Assembly (NCBI GenBank): GCA_002452215.1
Contig: DKCO01000010.1
Location: 1-47,671, forward strand
DNA length: 47,671 bases
From: Spirochaetales bacterium UBA6872
GTDB taxonomy: Bacteria > Spirochaetota > Spirochaetia > Sphaerochaetales > Sphaerochaetaceae
Reading direction: 5' to 3'
The notes beneath the pieces are model-generated. The model ran no database searches. It was not told where the DNA came from and was given only the letters and a program-made list of their open reading frames with translations. Below, piece after piece: positions 23,280 to 32,312 of the stretch. Each line of letters opens with the position of its first letter. Position 1 is the stretch's first letter. A program made the position numbers and the translations under genes.

Positions 23280-25754
23280 TCAAATGTACTTTGCTGTTAC
23301 ACTATCTTTGCATTTCCTTATTTCATCGACAGGGCCCATATAAACGATATTTCCCCCTTCATCTCCTCCCCCGGGGCCCATATCTATAATGTAATCAGCA
23401 TTCTTTATCACCGACAAATCATGCTCTATAACTATGATAGTCGCACCTTTTTCCAAAAGAGAATCAAATACAGATAACAAAACCTCAACATCCAGAGGAT
23501 GAAGGCCTATTGTCGGCTCGTCAAATATAAAAAGCGAATCATCTTGAGCTTTCTTCATCTCACTTGCAAGCTTTAAGCGTTGAGCCTCTCCACCCGAAAG
23601 GCTCGGAGTATCTTCCCCAAGCTCCAAATAGCCCAGTCCAATAGATTGAAGGACATCCAACCTTTGCTTAACAAGAGGAATGTCAGAGCAGGCGCCAATT
23701 GCATCTGCCACATCCATGCTCATCAGCTCTGGAAGAGAATACTCACATCCTTTCTTGTTCTTGTATTTTATCTCATATGCTTCCTTTGAATATCTTGAAC
23801 CATGACAATCTGGACATTGGATCAACACATCAGGCAAGAACTGTACATCAAGCGTTATGGATCCTGTCCCATCGCATTTTTTGCACCTGAGAGCACCTGT
23901 GTTATATGAAAAATCTCCAGCATGCAACAATCTTTGCTTTGCCAAAGGCGTCTTTGAAAAGACTTTCCTAAGCTCATCATGAATATTTGCATATGTTGCA
24001 AGTGTCGAGCGAACATTTATTCCGATTGGAGTTGCATCTATAAGCTTCACATGACGAATATTATCAGCCTTTATTGAGACAACATTTTCAGGAAGCTCTT
24101 TTTTATCGATCAAAGCCTCTATAGCTGGCGCAAGACTTTCAAGAACCATAGTCGTTTTGCCAGATCCAGAGACACCAGTTACAACTGTCATCCGTCCCTT
24201 TGGAATCTCTACAAAAAGAGGTTTTACAGTATGTATTGCTTTTGTCCTAAGCTCGATTTTTCCATTAGAGAAGATATCAATTATATTTGTTTTCCCTTTG
24301 CGGACTAGCCTCTCGCCAGCCAAGAACGGAGCAATTCTTGATTTTTCGTTTTTCTTTATTTCATCTATTGTTCCATTGGCAATAACCTCTCCCCCGCCAT
24401 CTCCTGCTCCTGGACCCATTTCAATCATGTAATTGGCTTTGTTCAATATATCTGTATCATGATCGACAAGGACAACTGAGTTTCCATCGTTGATGAGGCT
24501 ATGCATTACATCCACAAGAGCTTCTATATTTGAGGGATGAAGGCCTATTGATGGCTCATCTAGCACATAAAGAACTCCTGTTGTACTGTTTCTTACAGCC
24601 CTAGCAAGTTGCATTCTTTGTCTTTCGCCATTGGAAAGTGTCGATTGCGCTCGATCTAGAGAAAGATAGCCAAGACCCAGATCCATAAGTCTCTTCGAAA
24701 TATCAAGAAAGCTTTGTGCAATATTCTTCGCCATCTTCCTCATCTCAACAGGAAGCGAGTTAGGCACGCTTTGTACCCAAGAGCAAAGCCTTGAAAGAGG
24801 CATGGCGCAAACATCTGGCAGATCAAGCCCTTCAATCAATGGTGAACGCGCCTTATCCGAAAGCCTTGTACCATGGCATTCTGGGCAAATATCTTCTTTG
24901 AGGAATTTTGAGATTCTTTTGATGCCTTGCTCATCCTTAACCTTTGAAAGTGCATTCTCTACGCTTTTCACAGCACTGTAGTACGTGAAATCGAGCTCAG
25001 CTGCTGCCCCGCCGTTTTTTGGTCTATAAAGGATATGCTTTTTAACAAGAGGGCCGTCATACACTATTTCTTTCTCTTTTTCTGTCAAATCACCAAATGG
25101 GACATCCGTACGCACACCCATTTGTTTGCAAACCTCTGTCATCAATGACCACATCAAGCATTTCCATGGAGCAACAGCGCCTTGGTCGATTGAGAGGCTC
25201 TCATCTGGCACTAGAGTCGATCTGTCAACACTCCAGACTACACCTGTCCCATTGCATTTCTCGCATGCGCCTTGGCTATTGAATGAAAGCTCCTCAGCAG
25301 ATGGTGCATGGAATTTGGCTCCACACACAGGACATGAAAGCTCTTCTCCAGATGCAACAGCCAATGTTGGTTGCACATAATGGCCGTTTGGGCATCTATG
25401 GCTTGCAAGGCGCGAAAACATAAGTCTAAGCACATTCAAAAGCTCTGTTGATGTTCCGAATGTACTTCTGATTCCAGCAATTGCAGGTCTTTGGTGCAAA
25501 GCAAGTGATGCAGGAACATATAGCACTTGATCAACATCGGCACATGGAGCCTCAGTCATTCGCCTTCTTGTATATGTCGAGAGGGATTCCAGATAACGCC
25601 TTGAACCCTCTGAATACAAAACGCCAAGAGCAAGAGAAGATTTTCCTGAACCAGACACTCCTGCTATTGCGACTATCTCATTTAGTGGCACATCAACATC
25701 AATATTCTTTAAATTATGGACTCTTGCACCGCGAACCTCTATTTTATCAACCAT
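23280..25754 (-). CDS. UvrA-like ABC excinuclease paralogue (short form)
   Basis: 824 residues against about 940 for classical UvrA. It has two ABC domains: Walker A GVSGSGKSS (residues 32-40) and GVSGSGKTT, signature motifs SNGERQRMQLARA and SLSGGEAQRLKLAS, Walker B VLDEPSIGLHP and FDEPTIGLHP. Zinc-binding cysteine clusters (CPVCGAKF, CEKCNGTG, CKKCDGTG, CPDCHGSRY) are kept. The shorter length suggests loss of part of the UvrB-binding or insertion domain, as in UvrA2/DrrC-type proteins that protect against DNA-binding drugs. Flanking MATE genes fit a resistance role. It is less likely to be the housekeeping UvrA. Confidence 0.88.
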   Translation of the reverse strand: MVDKIEVRGARVHNLKNIDVDVPLNEIVAIAGVSGSGKSSLALGVLYSEGSRRYLESLSTYTRRRMTEAPCADVDQVLYVPASLALHQRPAIAGIRSTFGTSTELLNVLRLMFSRLASHRCPNGHYVQPTLAVASGEELSCPVCGAKFHAPSAEELSFNSQGACEKCNGTGVVWSVDRSTLVPDESLSIDQGAVAPWKCLMWSLMTEVCKQMGVRTDVPFGDLTEKEKEIVYDGPLVKKHILYRPKNGGAAAELDFTYYSAVKSVENALSKVKDEQGIKRISKFLKEDICPECHGTRLSDKARSPLIEGLDLPDVCAMPLSRLCSWVQSVPNSLPVEMRKMAKNIAQSFLDISKRLMDLGLGYLSLDRAQSTLSNGERQRMQLARAVRNSTTGVLYVLDEPSIGLHPSNIEALVDVMHSLINDGNSVVLVDHDTDILNKANYMIEMGPGAGDGGGEVIANGTIDEIKKNEKSRIAPFLAGERLVRKGKTNIIDIFSNGKIELRTKAIHTVKPLFVEIPKGRMTVVTGVSGSGKTTMVLESLAPAIEALIDKKELPENVVSIKADNIRHVKLIDATPIGINVRSTLATYANIHDELRKVFSKTPLAKQRLLHAGDFSYNTGALRCKKCDGTGSITLDVQFLPDVLIQCPDCHGSRYSKEAYEIKYKNKKGCEYSLPELMSMDVADAIGACSDIPLVKQRLDVLQSIGLGYLELGEDTPSLSGGEAQRLKLASEMKKAQDDSLFIFDEPTIGLHPLDVEVLLSVFDSLLEKGATIIVIEHDLSVIKNADYIIDMGPGGGDEGGNIVYMGPVDEIRKCKDSVTAKYI

Positions 25755-25785
25755 GAATAACCAATCCCTTTAGCTATGATAGGCT

Positions 25786-27444
25786 TTAAATCAGACCATT
25801 TCTTTTAAGCATTTTTCTCAATTCATCTTTAAATGCAGGATATCTTTTATACTGAATGAAAAGCTCTTCAACATAGTCTTGCACAAAATCCATTCCATTT
25901 GTGTCAGAAAGCAAATCCTCCATAACAGTTACATATCTTCTATATGAGTTTCTGTCACTAAGAGTCTTCTTTTCTTCCTCTAGAATTCTCTTATATGCAG
26001 AAATAGTTCTTTCTGGAAAGATCGGCAACAGATAGCGACCATATGAGCAATAGCTTGAACTGCCATTTTTCTCAAACCAGTCCATCAAATCAGAGTCAGA
26101 CTTGATGCTTTTCAAGAAATCAGGCATCACAGCTCTCATTGTCGGCGCTTTCTTCAATTCTTCGCAAATTTCATTCCATCTCTCCTCAGATACCAATGTT
26201 TCCAACTCTTGAATGTTCTCCAAACTTGGCTGGTGATATTGGAGGATATCTGAATAAATCAAATCGGCGAGTTCTTCTTTCATTCCATGCTCAATATAAA
26301 TATTCTTCAACATTGAAAAGCATTCGGTGTTTTTTCTTGGACCTGCATGTTCATGCAATATGTATTTTATTGTATCGATGCACTTTTCCCACTCACCATT
26401 GTCCAAAAGCCGTTGAGCAAGCATCTTTTGCGCAACACGTTGATCCAAATGCTCGGATAATGTTTGTCTGATATCATCCTCTTTGTAGCCAATGACATCC
26501 ATCAAGCGAACTGTAGTATCCACGGGATAGATCGAAATCGAATAATCTCTTTTCTGAATATCATCGAGCTCTTTTCGTGCGAGTTCTTTATCCTTGACTG
26601 TATAGATAAGAAATTCTCTGTATATTGAATCGGAATTAGGCTCTTGCATTTTATTTCGTGCTAGCCTTTCGATTTCCTTCTTGTCATCGGACGCTTTGTA
26701 TGAAAAGTCCATTATTTTTCTTATCAAGTCGAGAATATCGGAACAAAAGTCGTAATAATCACTTTCAATTAGGGAATAGAAATCAATAGCATCATGAATA
26801 CGTGAAGCAAGAGAAAAGCAATAAAATGCACTTTTCTTCTCATTTGCTAGAGGAAGAATATTGTTTTCAAGAAAGAACATAAGGTCATGGATTGCATTGT
26901 ACTTATCATCATAATCATCGTAATAATCATCATCCATTGTATTGTTGATATCAATGATGAAACCATATGCTTGATTATATAGATTGTCGAAATAGGCTTT
27001 TCGCAGTCCTCCAGCTGGAACTTTTTTTGCAATATCATCCCAAATAGATGGATTTTTCAATGCTGCATCATAAAGCAATAGCTTAGCTGTATTCTCATCC
27101 AAGCAATCGATCATTTTCCTCAGTTCACTATTTTTTTCATCTCCTTCTCTCACGCTCTCGTCTTTTTTAATTTCTTCTGAATCAAGATAGTACAGAACAG
27201 CAGCCTCATGCTTGCATGAATCAAAGCCTTCAGCATATGGGCAAGTACAGTCCATACTTATTACTTCGCCATCCTCAAACTCTATTTCAACATCATAGTC
27301 AGATCCACCAGATACTACAGCATTGCAATAGCCATTCTCAATTTCACACTCAACTACAGCACCGTTTTTGAAATAATCAAGGCCACGCGCTAGAATCAAA
27401 GGTGAAAACCACTCTTTCCAATTCGAGTTTATGTATTTTGCCAT
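25786..27444 (-). CDS. SWIM zinc-finger protein
   Basis: About 552 residues. A SWIM zinc finger near residues 64-80 reads MDCTCPYAEGFDSCKHEAAVL (CxC-x8-CxH). The remainder is a long helical region, with repeats of the type found in SWIM proteins next to helicases. An open frame starts at 27477, but AGGGAGA lies before the ATG at 27444, and MAKYINSNWKEWFSPLILARG matches the usual N-terminus. It follows the nuclease-helicase gene by about 23 bp. SWIM domains bind DNA or protein, so it may be a partner of that helicase. Confidence 0.85.
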   Translation of the reverse strand: MAKYINSNWKEWFSPLILARGLDYFKNGAVVECEIENGYCNAVVSGGSDYDVEIEFEDGEVISMDCTCPYAEGFDSCKHEAAVLYYLDSEEIKKDESVREGDEKNSELRKMIDCLDENTAKLLLYDAALKNPSIWDDIAKKVPAGGLRKAYFDNLYNQAYGFIIDINNTMDDDYYDDYDDKYNAIHDLMFFLENNILPLANEKKSAFYCFSLASRIHDAIDFYSLIESDYYDFCSDILDLIRKIMDFSYKASDDKKEIERLARNKMQEPNSDSIYREFLIYTVKDKELARKELDDIQKRDYSISIYPVDTTVRLMDVIGYKEDDIRQTLSEHLDQRVAQKMLAQRLLDNGEWEKCIDTIKYILHEHAGPRKNTECFSMLKNIYIEHGMKEELADLIYSDILQYHQPSLENIQELETLVSEERWNEICEELKKAPTMRAVMPDFLKSIKSDSDLMDWFEKNGSSSYCSYGRYLLPIFPERTISAYKRILEEEKKTLSDRNSYRRYVTVMEDLLSDTNGMDFVQDYVEELFIQYKRYPAFKDELRKMLKRNGLI

Positions 27445-27467
27445 ATGATCTCCCTGTAATACATTTA

Positions 27468-29369
27468 TCATTTGCATATAAGTCGTTCAATCTCAACATT
27501 GAGTTCTTTTTTCTCTTCAAGCCTCTCCTTGATGTAATCTGATAGTGCACTGTCTTGGCAATAGACGAAACATCCTTTTTGTCCCCTTGTCAAAAGAGTC
27601 CTGTATGTATTTCTTATTATCCTATCTGCAAGGCGTCTGTCTTCATCGGTTCTAACGCCCTTGATTGTTATATCTGATTTCGCTCTTTTAGTATAATCAG
27701 TTATTACTTTGCCATTCTCTTTATCATACCTGAGGTCCAAACCTATTATTACTCCGACATAATCAAATTCCAGACCTTGTGTTGAGTGTATGCATCCAAC
27801 TTGTTCAAATGAATCAGGATCAGTTGCAAAATCTTCTGTCGTGAAATTCCATTGGGCCTTAAAGCCATCCTTAAGAAAAATATCGTATTGGCTTTTATCT
27901 TTCTTGCTCTTCCAAGGATAGCAATAGCCAGCAATCATTCTTGCTTTGTTGTTTTGATTGTGCCTTCTCAACTCTTCTCGCATCTCGCATGGGTTGGAGA
28001 AGATTCGTATATCATAGTCGTAATCAGAGAAAGATTGGTTTGCTGTTGCTCTGATTTGCAATACATCATCCAGAAATGCAAGATATCCATCACTTCCATT
28101 GCAACGAAATTGAGATGTAAGCTTAAGGCTGTCTGATGAATAAACCATGCTTCCTAGCGCTTTTGCTTGCTTTTGTATCTCATCAATTCTACCTATATCC
28201 TTCATTGATACAATCTGGTCTTCATCTATGAAAAAGACGCTGACCTTTGATGCGTTTATTATTTCCTTTATTTGGTTTTCACCTTCATTCGAATAGAGTC
28301 CAGACTTCAAATTCAACCTATGAGCTTCATCAACCAAGATGCAATCATATTTGTTTTTCTTCGCATTTATAAAAGATCCAGAGCCCTTGAAGAGCCCTTT
28401 TAGGTAGCCTACCTTGTAGCATCCTCCTCTTACGAAGCTATTTGAAAATGTAGTTCTAGGGGCTGAATTCTTGGAAGTATATACACAAGAGAAACCTTTT
28501 TTGATGATCTTTGCAAGAAGATTGATAGCAATTACAGATTTACCTGTCCCAGGGCCTCCTTGAACAATCACAGTGCTCTTTTTATCGCTATCTAGAGAAA
28601 GCTCTACAAGCTTTAGGACAGTTGCATATGCAACTTGTTGCTCATCGATCATCTCAAACTCTTCTTTTCCTTCAAGAACAGAACCTACAGCATCCTGTAA
28701 TGATTTTGATGGCTTCAATTTGCCATTCTCTACAATTGAGAACAAATCCCTTTTAGCTTTATGTGCAATGTATTTTGAAATAAAATTCTCAAGTTTTGTT
28801 CCATCGTTTTGCAAAAACACAGGCGACTCATTCAAGACATCTTTATACAGGTTATGGCATATATTGCCTCTGTTTGCTTCCTTAAAGTTATGCAAATATG
28901 CACAAGGAACCAGCGCAACCTGATTTTCCCTGATGCTCTGGTTGAAATTCTCTATTAGCTTTGCATAGGAATATGCTTGCTGAGATGGATGCGCAACATC
29001 TCGCTCACCACCGCCGACAAATGTCTTTACAACATACTCTCGTTTTGTTGGAGTACAATTCTCCCATTGCTTGAGCTCTACAATAACAATAGAATCGCTT
29101 GAACCATCTTTTGTTCCCGCTAACATGAAATCTATTCGCTTAGATGTGAAAGGAATTTGATATTCGAGTGCAATATCAACATCATCATCGATTTCCCTTG
29201 ATGATATGATATTTGCCATCGTCTTTAGCGAGTTTTCCCATGACCTGTACTCGCCTATGCTCTCTTTATGAATATGATGAAGCTTTAAAAGTTGATCCAA
29301 CCTGTTTGCAATAACGCCATTTATTATGTCTTCTTGAAAGCCGATTTTATTATTCTTGTAGACAATCAT
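27468..29369 (-). CDS. PD-(D/E)XK-like nuclease fused to DUF2075-type helicase
   Basis: About 633 residues. The N-terminal part has KRIDFMLAG and, about 15 residues later, IVIVELKQW, matching D-x(n)-ExK of PD-(D/E)XK nucleases (Asp near 80, Glu/Lys near 98-100). The C-terminal half is a DUF2075/Schlafen-like superfamily-1 helicase: Walker A GGPGTGKS (271-278), DEAH-type Walker B ILVDEAHRL, the coupling region HSTQGLEFDYVGVI, and NTYRTLLTRGQKGCFVYC with the final arginine finger. GAGAGGGA precedes the ATG; the frame open to 29399 has no such site. The next gene downstream encodes a SWIM protein. A role in DNA repair or phage defence is plausible. Confidence 0.8.
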   Translation of the reverse strand: MIVYKNNKIGFQEDIINGVIANRLDQLLKLHHIHKESIGEYRSWENSLKTMANIISSREIDDDVDIALEYQIPFTSKRIDFMLAGTKDGSSDSIVIVELKQWENCTPTKREYVVKTFVGGGERDVAHPSQQAYSYAKLIENFNQSIRENQVALVPCAYLHNFKEANRGNICHNLYKDVLNESPVFLQNDGTKLENFISKYIAHKAKRDLFSIVENGKLKPSKSLQDAVGSVLEGKEEFEMIDEQQVAYATVLKLVELSLDSDKKSTVIVQGGPGTGKSVIAINLLAKIIKKGFSCVYTSKNSAPRTTFSNSFVRGGCYKVGYLKGLFKGSGSFINAKKNKYDCILVDEAHRLNLKSGLYSNEGENQIKEIINASKVSVFFIDEDQIVSMKDIGRIDEIQKQAKALGSMVYSSDSLKLTSQFRCNGSDGYLAFLDDVLQIRATANQSFSDYDYDIRIFSNPCEMREELRRHNQNNKARMIAGYCYPWKSKKDKSQYDIFLKDGFKAQWNFTTEDFATDPDSFEQVGCIHSTQGLEFDYVGVIIGLDLRYDKENGKVITDYTKRAKSDITIKGVRTDEDRRLADRIIRNTYRTLLTRGQKGCFVYCQDSALSDYIKERLEEKKELNVEIERLICK

Positions 29370-29424
29370 ATCTTTCCCTCTCAGAAAAATATTATACAAA
29401 AAGTGATCGCCAATAAAGAGAAAA

Positions 29425-30786
29425 CTATTTCGAAAGCAAACTTCTCTTCTCTATATTGTATGCTGTGACCATCATCGTAGCTGTAATTATCCAAGAAACC
29501 GGATAAACAGCCATAAGAACACTGAAGCTTTCGAATTGTGGGAACACAATAAATACCCAGAAAAGCCGAACAAAGCATGTTCCTATTATGCATAAAACAG
29601 ATGGCAAAAGAGACTTGCCCATTGCTCTTAAAACAGATGCTGTAACTTCATAAATCGTTATTATGCAATGAGGAAGCAATGCAAATTCAAATTTTTTGAC
29701 AGCATACTCCATAACAGAGTAATCATCTGTGAATATCTTGAGCATTGGGTACTTGAAAACAAAGACGATGATATCGAATAGAATCATAGATGCCATCCCG
29801 ATAAAAAGTGCATCATGATACACTCTCTTTGTCCTTTTACAGTCCCCTACAGCATAGTTCTGGCTTGCAAAAGTAAGAGCTGTTACCGAAAAAGCGCTGC
29901 AAATAAAGTAGGAGAAGGATTCGAAGTTTGCAGCTGCTGCATTTCCTGCCATGGCAACAGATCCAAGGCTATTTACCCCTGATTGGATGCAGACATTCGA
30001 AAGAGAGAATACTATTCCTTGTATTCCTGCAGGAAGCCCTATCGCAACAATCTTCTTCAAATGCTTAAGTTTGAATGTTAATTTCCTTACCTCAAATCGT
30101 ATTGCACCTTTTTCCTTCATTAGATATGAAATCACAATCAGACAGCTCAGAGCTTCAGAGCATACAGTTGCAATTGCGACTCCTGCAACTCCCATCTGGC
30201 ATACAGCGACAAAGAAAATATTGAGTACTATGTTTATGACGCCCGAGATCATCAACGCAATCAAAGGGCGCTTAGTGTCTCCTATAGAGCGAAGAATTGC
30301 AGATGTGAAGTTGTAAAGCATCAAAAAAGGCATACCCACAAAATATATTTTCATATATATCGTCGAATGCTCGATAACATCATCAGGAGATCCCATCATC
30401 ATCAATAGAGGCCTCGAAAGGAAAAAACCTACACATATGAGGAAAAGCCCGCTGATAAAAGCAAAACAGATTGATGTCGAAACAGCCTCTTGGGATTCTC
30501 TTTCATCTTTTGTTGCAACAAACCTTGCAATCAAGACATTGGCACCTGTTGCACATCCAACAAAAAGATTGATAATCAGGTTTATAAGAGCCGATGTAGA
30601 GCCAACGGCCGCGAGAGCTGTAGAGCCGGCAAAACGCCCTGCGACAGCAACATCAGCAGAATTGAAAAGTTGCTGGAGAATGCTGCTTGCAGCTATAGGA
30701 ATAGCAAATGCTATAAGCTTGTCCCAAATAGATCCAGACAACATATCTACGCTATTCTTGCTCTTTAGAATATTGCTCATAGACAC
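29425..30786 (-). CDS. MATE-family efflux transporter
   Basis: 453 residues, twelve hydrophobic helices. It shows the MATE blocks IWDKLIAFAIPIAASSILQQLFNSADVAVAGRFAGS, GCATGANVLIARFVATKDERE, ISGVINIVLNIFFVAV and ALTFASQNYAVGDCKRTKRVYHD. It heads the minus-strand run and is followed after about 55 bp by the nuclease-helicase gene. The run contains two MATE genes; this one is only distantly related to the other by eye. Confidence 0.9.
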   Translation of the reverse strand: MSMSNILKSKNSVDMLSGSIWDKLIAFAIPIAASSILQQLFNSADVAVAGRFAGSTALAAVGSTSALINLIINLFVGCATGANVLIARFVATKDERESQEAVSTSICFAFISGLFLICVGFFLSRPLLMMMGSPDDVIEHSTIYMKIYFVGMPFLMLYNFTSAILRSIGDTKRPLIALMISGVINIVLNIFFVAVCQMGVAGVAIATVCSEALSCLIVISYLMKEKGAIRFEVRKLTFKLKHLKKIVAIGLPAGIQGIVFSLSNVCIQSGVNSLGSVAMAGNAAAANFESFSYFICSAFSVTALTFASQNYAVGDCKRTKRVYHDALFIGMASMILFDIIVFVFKYPMLKIFTDDYSVMEYAVKKFEFALLPHCIITIYEVTASVLRAMGKSLLPSVLCIIGTCFVRLFWVFIVFPQFESFSVLMAVYPVSWIITATMMVTAYNIEKRSLLSK

Positions 30787-31226
30787 CTACCGCAGAAGTT
30801 ACAAAACTAAACTCTGCTATCTCCTTTTGTTTGTTGTATCAGCTAATATGTAGCACTTTTGAAGAACTTGTAAAACCATTGGAGAAGAAAATAAAGTTCC
30901 ATAGAAAAGCCGACCCAACTCATCGCAATGGAAAAACGCTGTTCCACCCTTTAGCATACAGACAGCAATCTTCATGTTCAGGAACTCCCAAAATCCATCC
31001 TTACATAAAGATGTTCAAGCCTTTGTTTTGATGTATCTCACCCATCTCATGATATATTCTTCCATCCTGCATCAATCATAACCAATCAGGATTTTATCTG
31101 AGATGTTCGCTTTTTGTCCAATTCGCGAATGCATAGGCCATTTTTATCCATCAATCATCGAAAGCAGAGACAAACGAACCATCGACCCAACCGATAGGGA
31201 TAATGATTGCTTTGTTTTATATATTG
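30787..31226. other. intergenic gap before the toxin-antitoxin genes
   Basis: No credible gene in this interval. A frame at 30831-31031 (segment FHRKADPTHRNGKTLFHP) has no recognised family and may be transposase debris, but nothing supports that. The right end carries the toxin-antitoxin promoter. Confidence 0.5.
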
Positions 31227-31257
31227 ATATACATTATGAATGTAAATGTATATACAT
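31227..31257. promoter_or_regulatory. inverted-repeat operator of the toxin-antitoxin pair
   Basis: ATATACATT (31227-31235) and AATGTATAT (31245-31253) are perfect 9-bp arms with a 9-bp spacer. A second palindrome, TGTATATACA, overlaps at 31248-31257. The site covers the predicted -10 region. Antitoxins of this class usually autorepress through such palindromes. Confidence 0.75.
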
Positions 31258-31269
31258 ATAGGAGGCCTT

Positions 31270-31545
31270 ATGAACACTTCCATTATTTCTCGATGGGGAA
31301 ACTCTGATGCAATTAGAATCCCTGCAAAAGTAATGAAAACCGCTGGTTTGAAAACAGGTGACATAGTCTCTTTTGAAATTGACGAGGAAAGAGGAAACGT
31401 CACTATACATCTTGCCCGAAAGAAAGAGCAAAAAAGAACCGCTTCAGGCATCCTCCATAAGTATGCAAAGAAAAATCCGGACATTGAGGCAGAAAGAAAA
31501 GCAATAGCCGAGGGAATTGCAGAGAAGTATGCGAAGATTCGTTGA
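31270..31545 (+). CDS. AbrB/MazE-type antitoxin
   Basis: 91 residues. The N-terminal swapped-hairpin domain reads ISRWGNSDAIRIPAKVMKTAG, followed by GDIVSFEIDEERGNVTIHLA, the AbrB/MazE DNA-binding pattern. The C-terminal half is a charged helix that would wrap the toxin. AGGAGG sits 5 bases before the ATG at 31270, so the open frame from 31246 is not used. The gene overlaps the PIN toxin gene by 17 bp. Confidence 0.85.
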   Translation: MNTSIISRWGNSDAIRIPAKVMKTAGLKTGDIVSFEIDEERGNVTIHLARKKEQKRTASGILHKYAKKNPDIEAERKAIAEGIAEKYAKIR

Positions 31546-31912
31546 TACAAACTATCTTTTGAGGTATATGCTTGCTGATAATGACAAGATGCACAAGGTT
31601 GCTACCAATATCATTCAGACAGAACAAGCAGCTACACGTCCCGAATCCATCCTTGAATGCATATATGTTCTTCAAATGGTCTATGGGCTTGAACGCAAGG
31701 AAATAGCATCAGCTCTAGAGACGCTTCTTGAAGAAGTTGCTGTTGCAGAAAGCGACGTCATCAGGGATGCGCTTTCCATTTATGGTTCATCATCACTTGA
31801 TTATGTTGATTGTATCTATATAGCAATCTCGAAGAAAAGTGGGCAACGAGTCCTTTCTTTTGATAAGAAAATGAATAATATGATGGATAGAATAGGTATA
31901 CCGAAATCCTGA
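31529..31912 (+). CDS. PIN-domain toxin (VapC-like ribonuclease)
   Basis: 127 residues. Four acidic residues of the PIN active site are visible: Asp in FVDTNYLLRYML, Glu in ESILECIYVL, Asp in SLDYVDCIYIA and Asp in VLSFDKKMNN. This predicts a Mg-dependent endoribonuclease. The ATG at 31529 gives the expected N-terminus; an ATG at 31517 is possible. It is coupled to the antitoxin gene and shares its autoregulated promoter. The antitoxin is MazE-like rather than the classic VapB, a mixed pairing often seen with PIN toxins. Confidence 0.85.
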   Translation: MRRFVDTNYLLRYMLADNDKMHKVATNIIQTEQAATRPESILECIYVLQMVYGLERKEIASALETLLEEVAVAESDVIRDALSIYGSSSLDYVDCIYIAISKKSGQRVLSFDKKMNNMMDRIGIPKS

Positions 31913-32312
31913 GATACGGTTTTAAGCTCCAGATAATCTGTGTAACCATGATTTTTCCATAAAAGCCTATGTGAAAGATTGTTCGAAAGAAGCTTCAAAC
32001 TTCAATCTGGCGTAAAACGCAAGCAGGTGCGTAGCCTCTGAAGCTTGGGTCCAATTCCCCGATCCTTGGGCCGAGGAGGTTCACTTGTAAAGCTAAAGAT
32101 GAATCTACGTTAAAATAATTGACAGAACTGTCTTTGCATTTCAACAACATTTCGACATCCAAGACAATAAAATGCTCCAAGCTGAGGACTCTCTACATAC
32201 AGAACAATGCACAACTGGGAGAATGAACACTCAAAGCAGGAAGCTCATCCTACGAAAAATCATTCATTCTCCAATTCCAAATGGTACATAGAAGGCAGGA
32301 TTCCTGACAGCT
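31913..32312. other. gene-poor gap after the toxin-antitoxin pair
   Basis: 400 bp without a supported gene. A minus-strand frame at 31995-32180 (including VNLLGPRIGELDPSFRGYAP) has no start context or recognised family, and 32150-32290 reads as broken frames. This is probably decayed DNA from an earlier insertion. Confidence 0.45.

Noticed and set aside
30831..31031. 66-codon plus-strand frame near the toxin-antitoxin pair
   Set aside because: No ribosome-binding site, no recognised family, and poor coding character.
32010..32080. tRNA-like T-arm (GGGTCCAATTCCCC) near 32035
   Set aside because: No acceptor stem or anticodon arm could be folded around it, and no CCA-like end follows.
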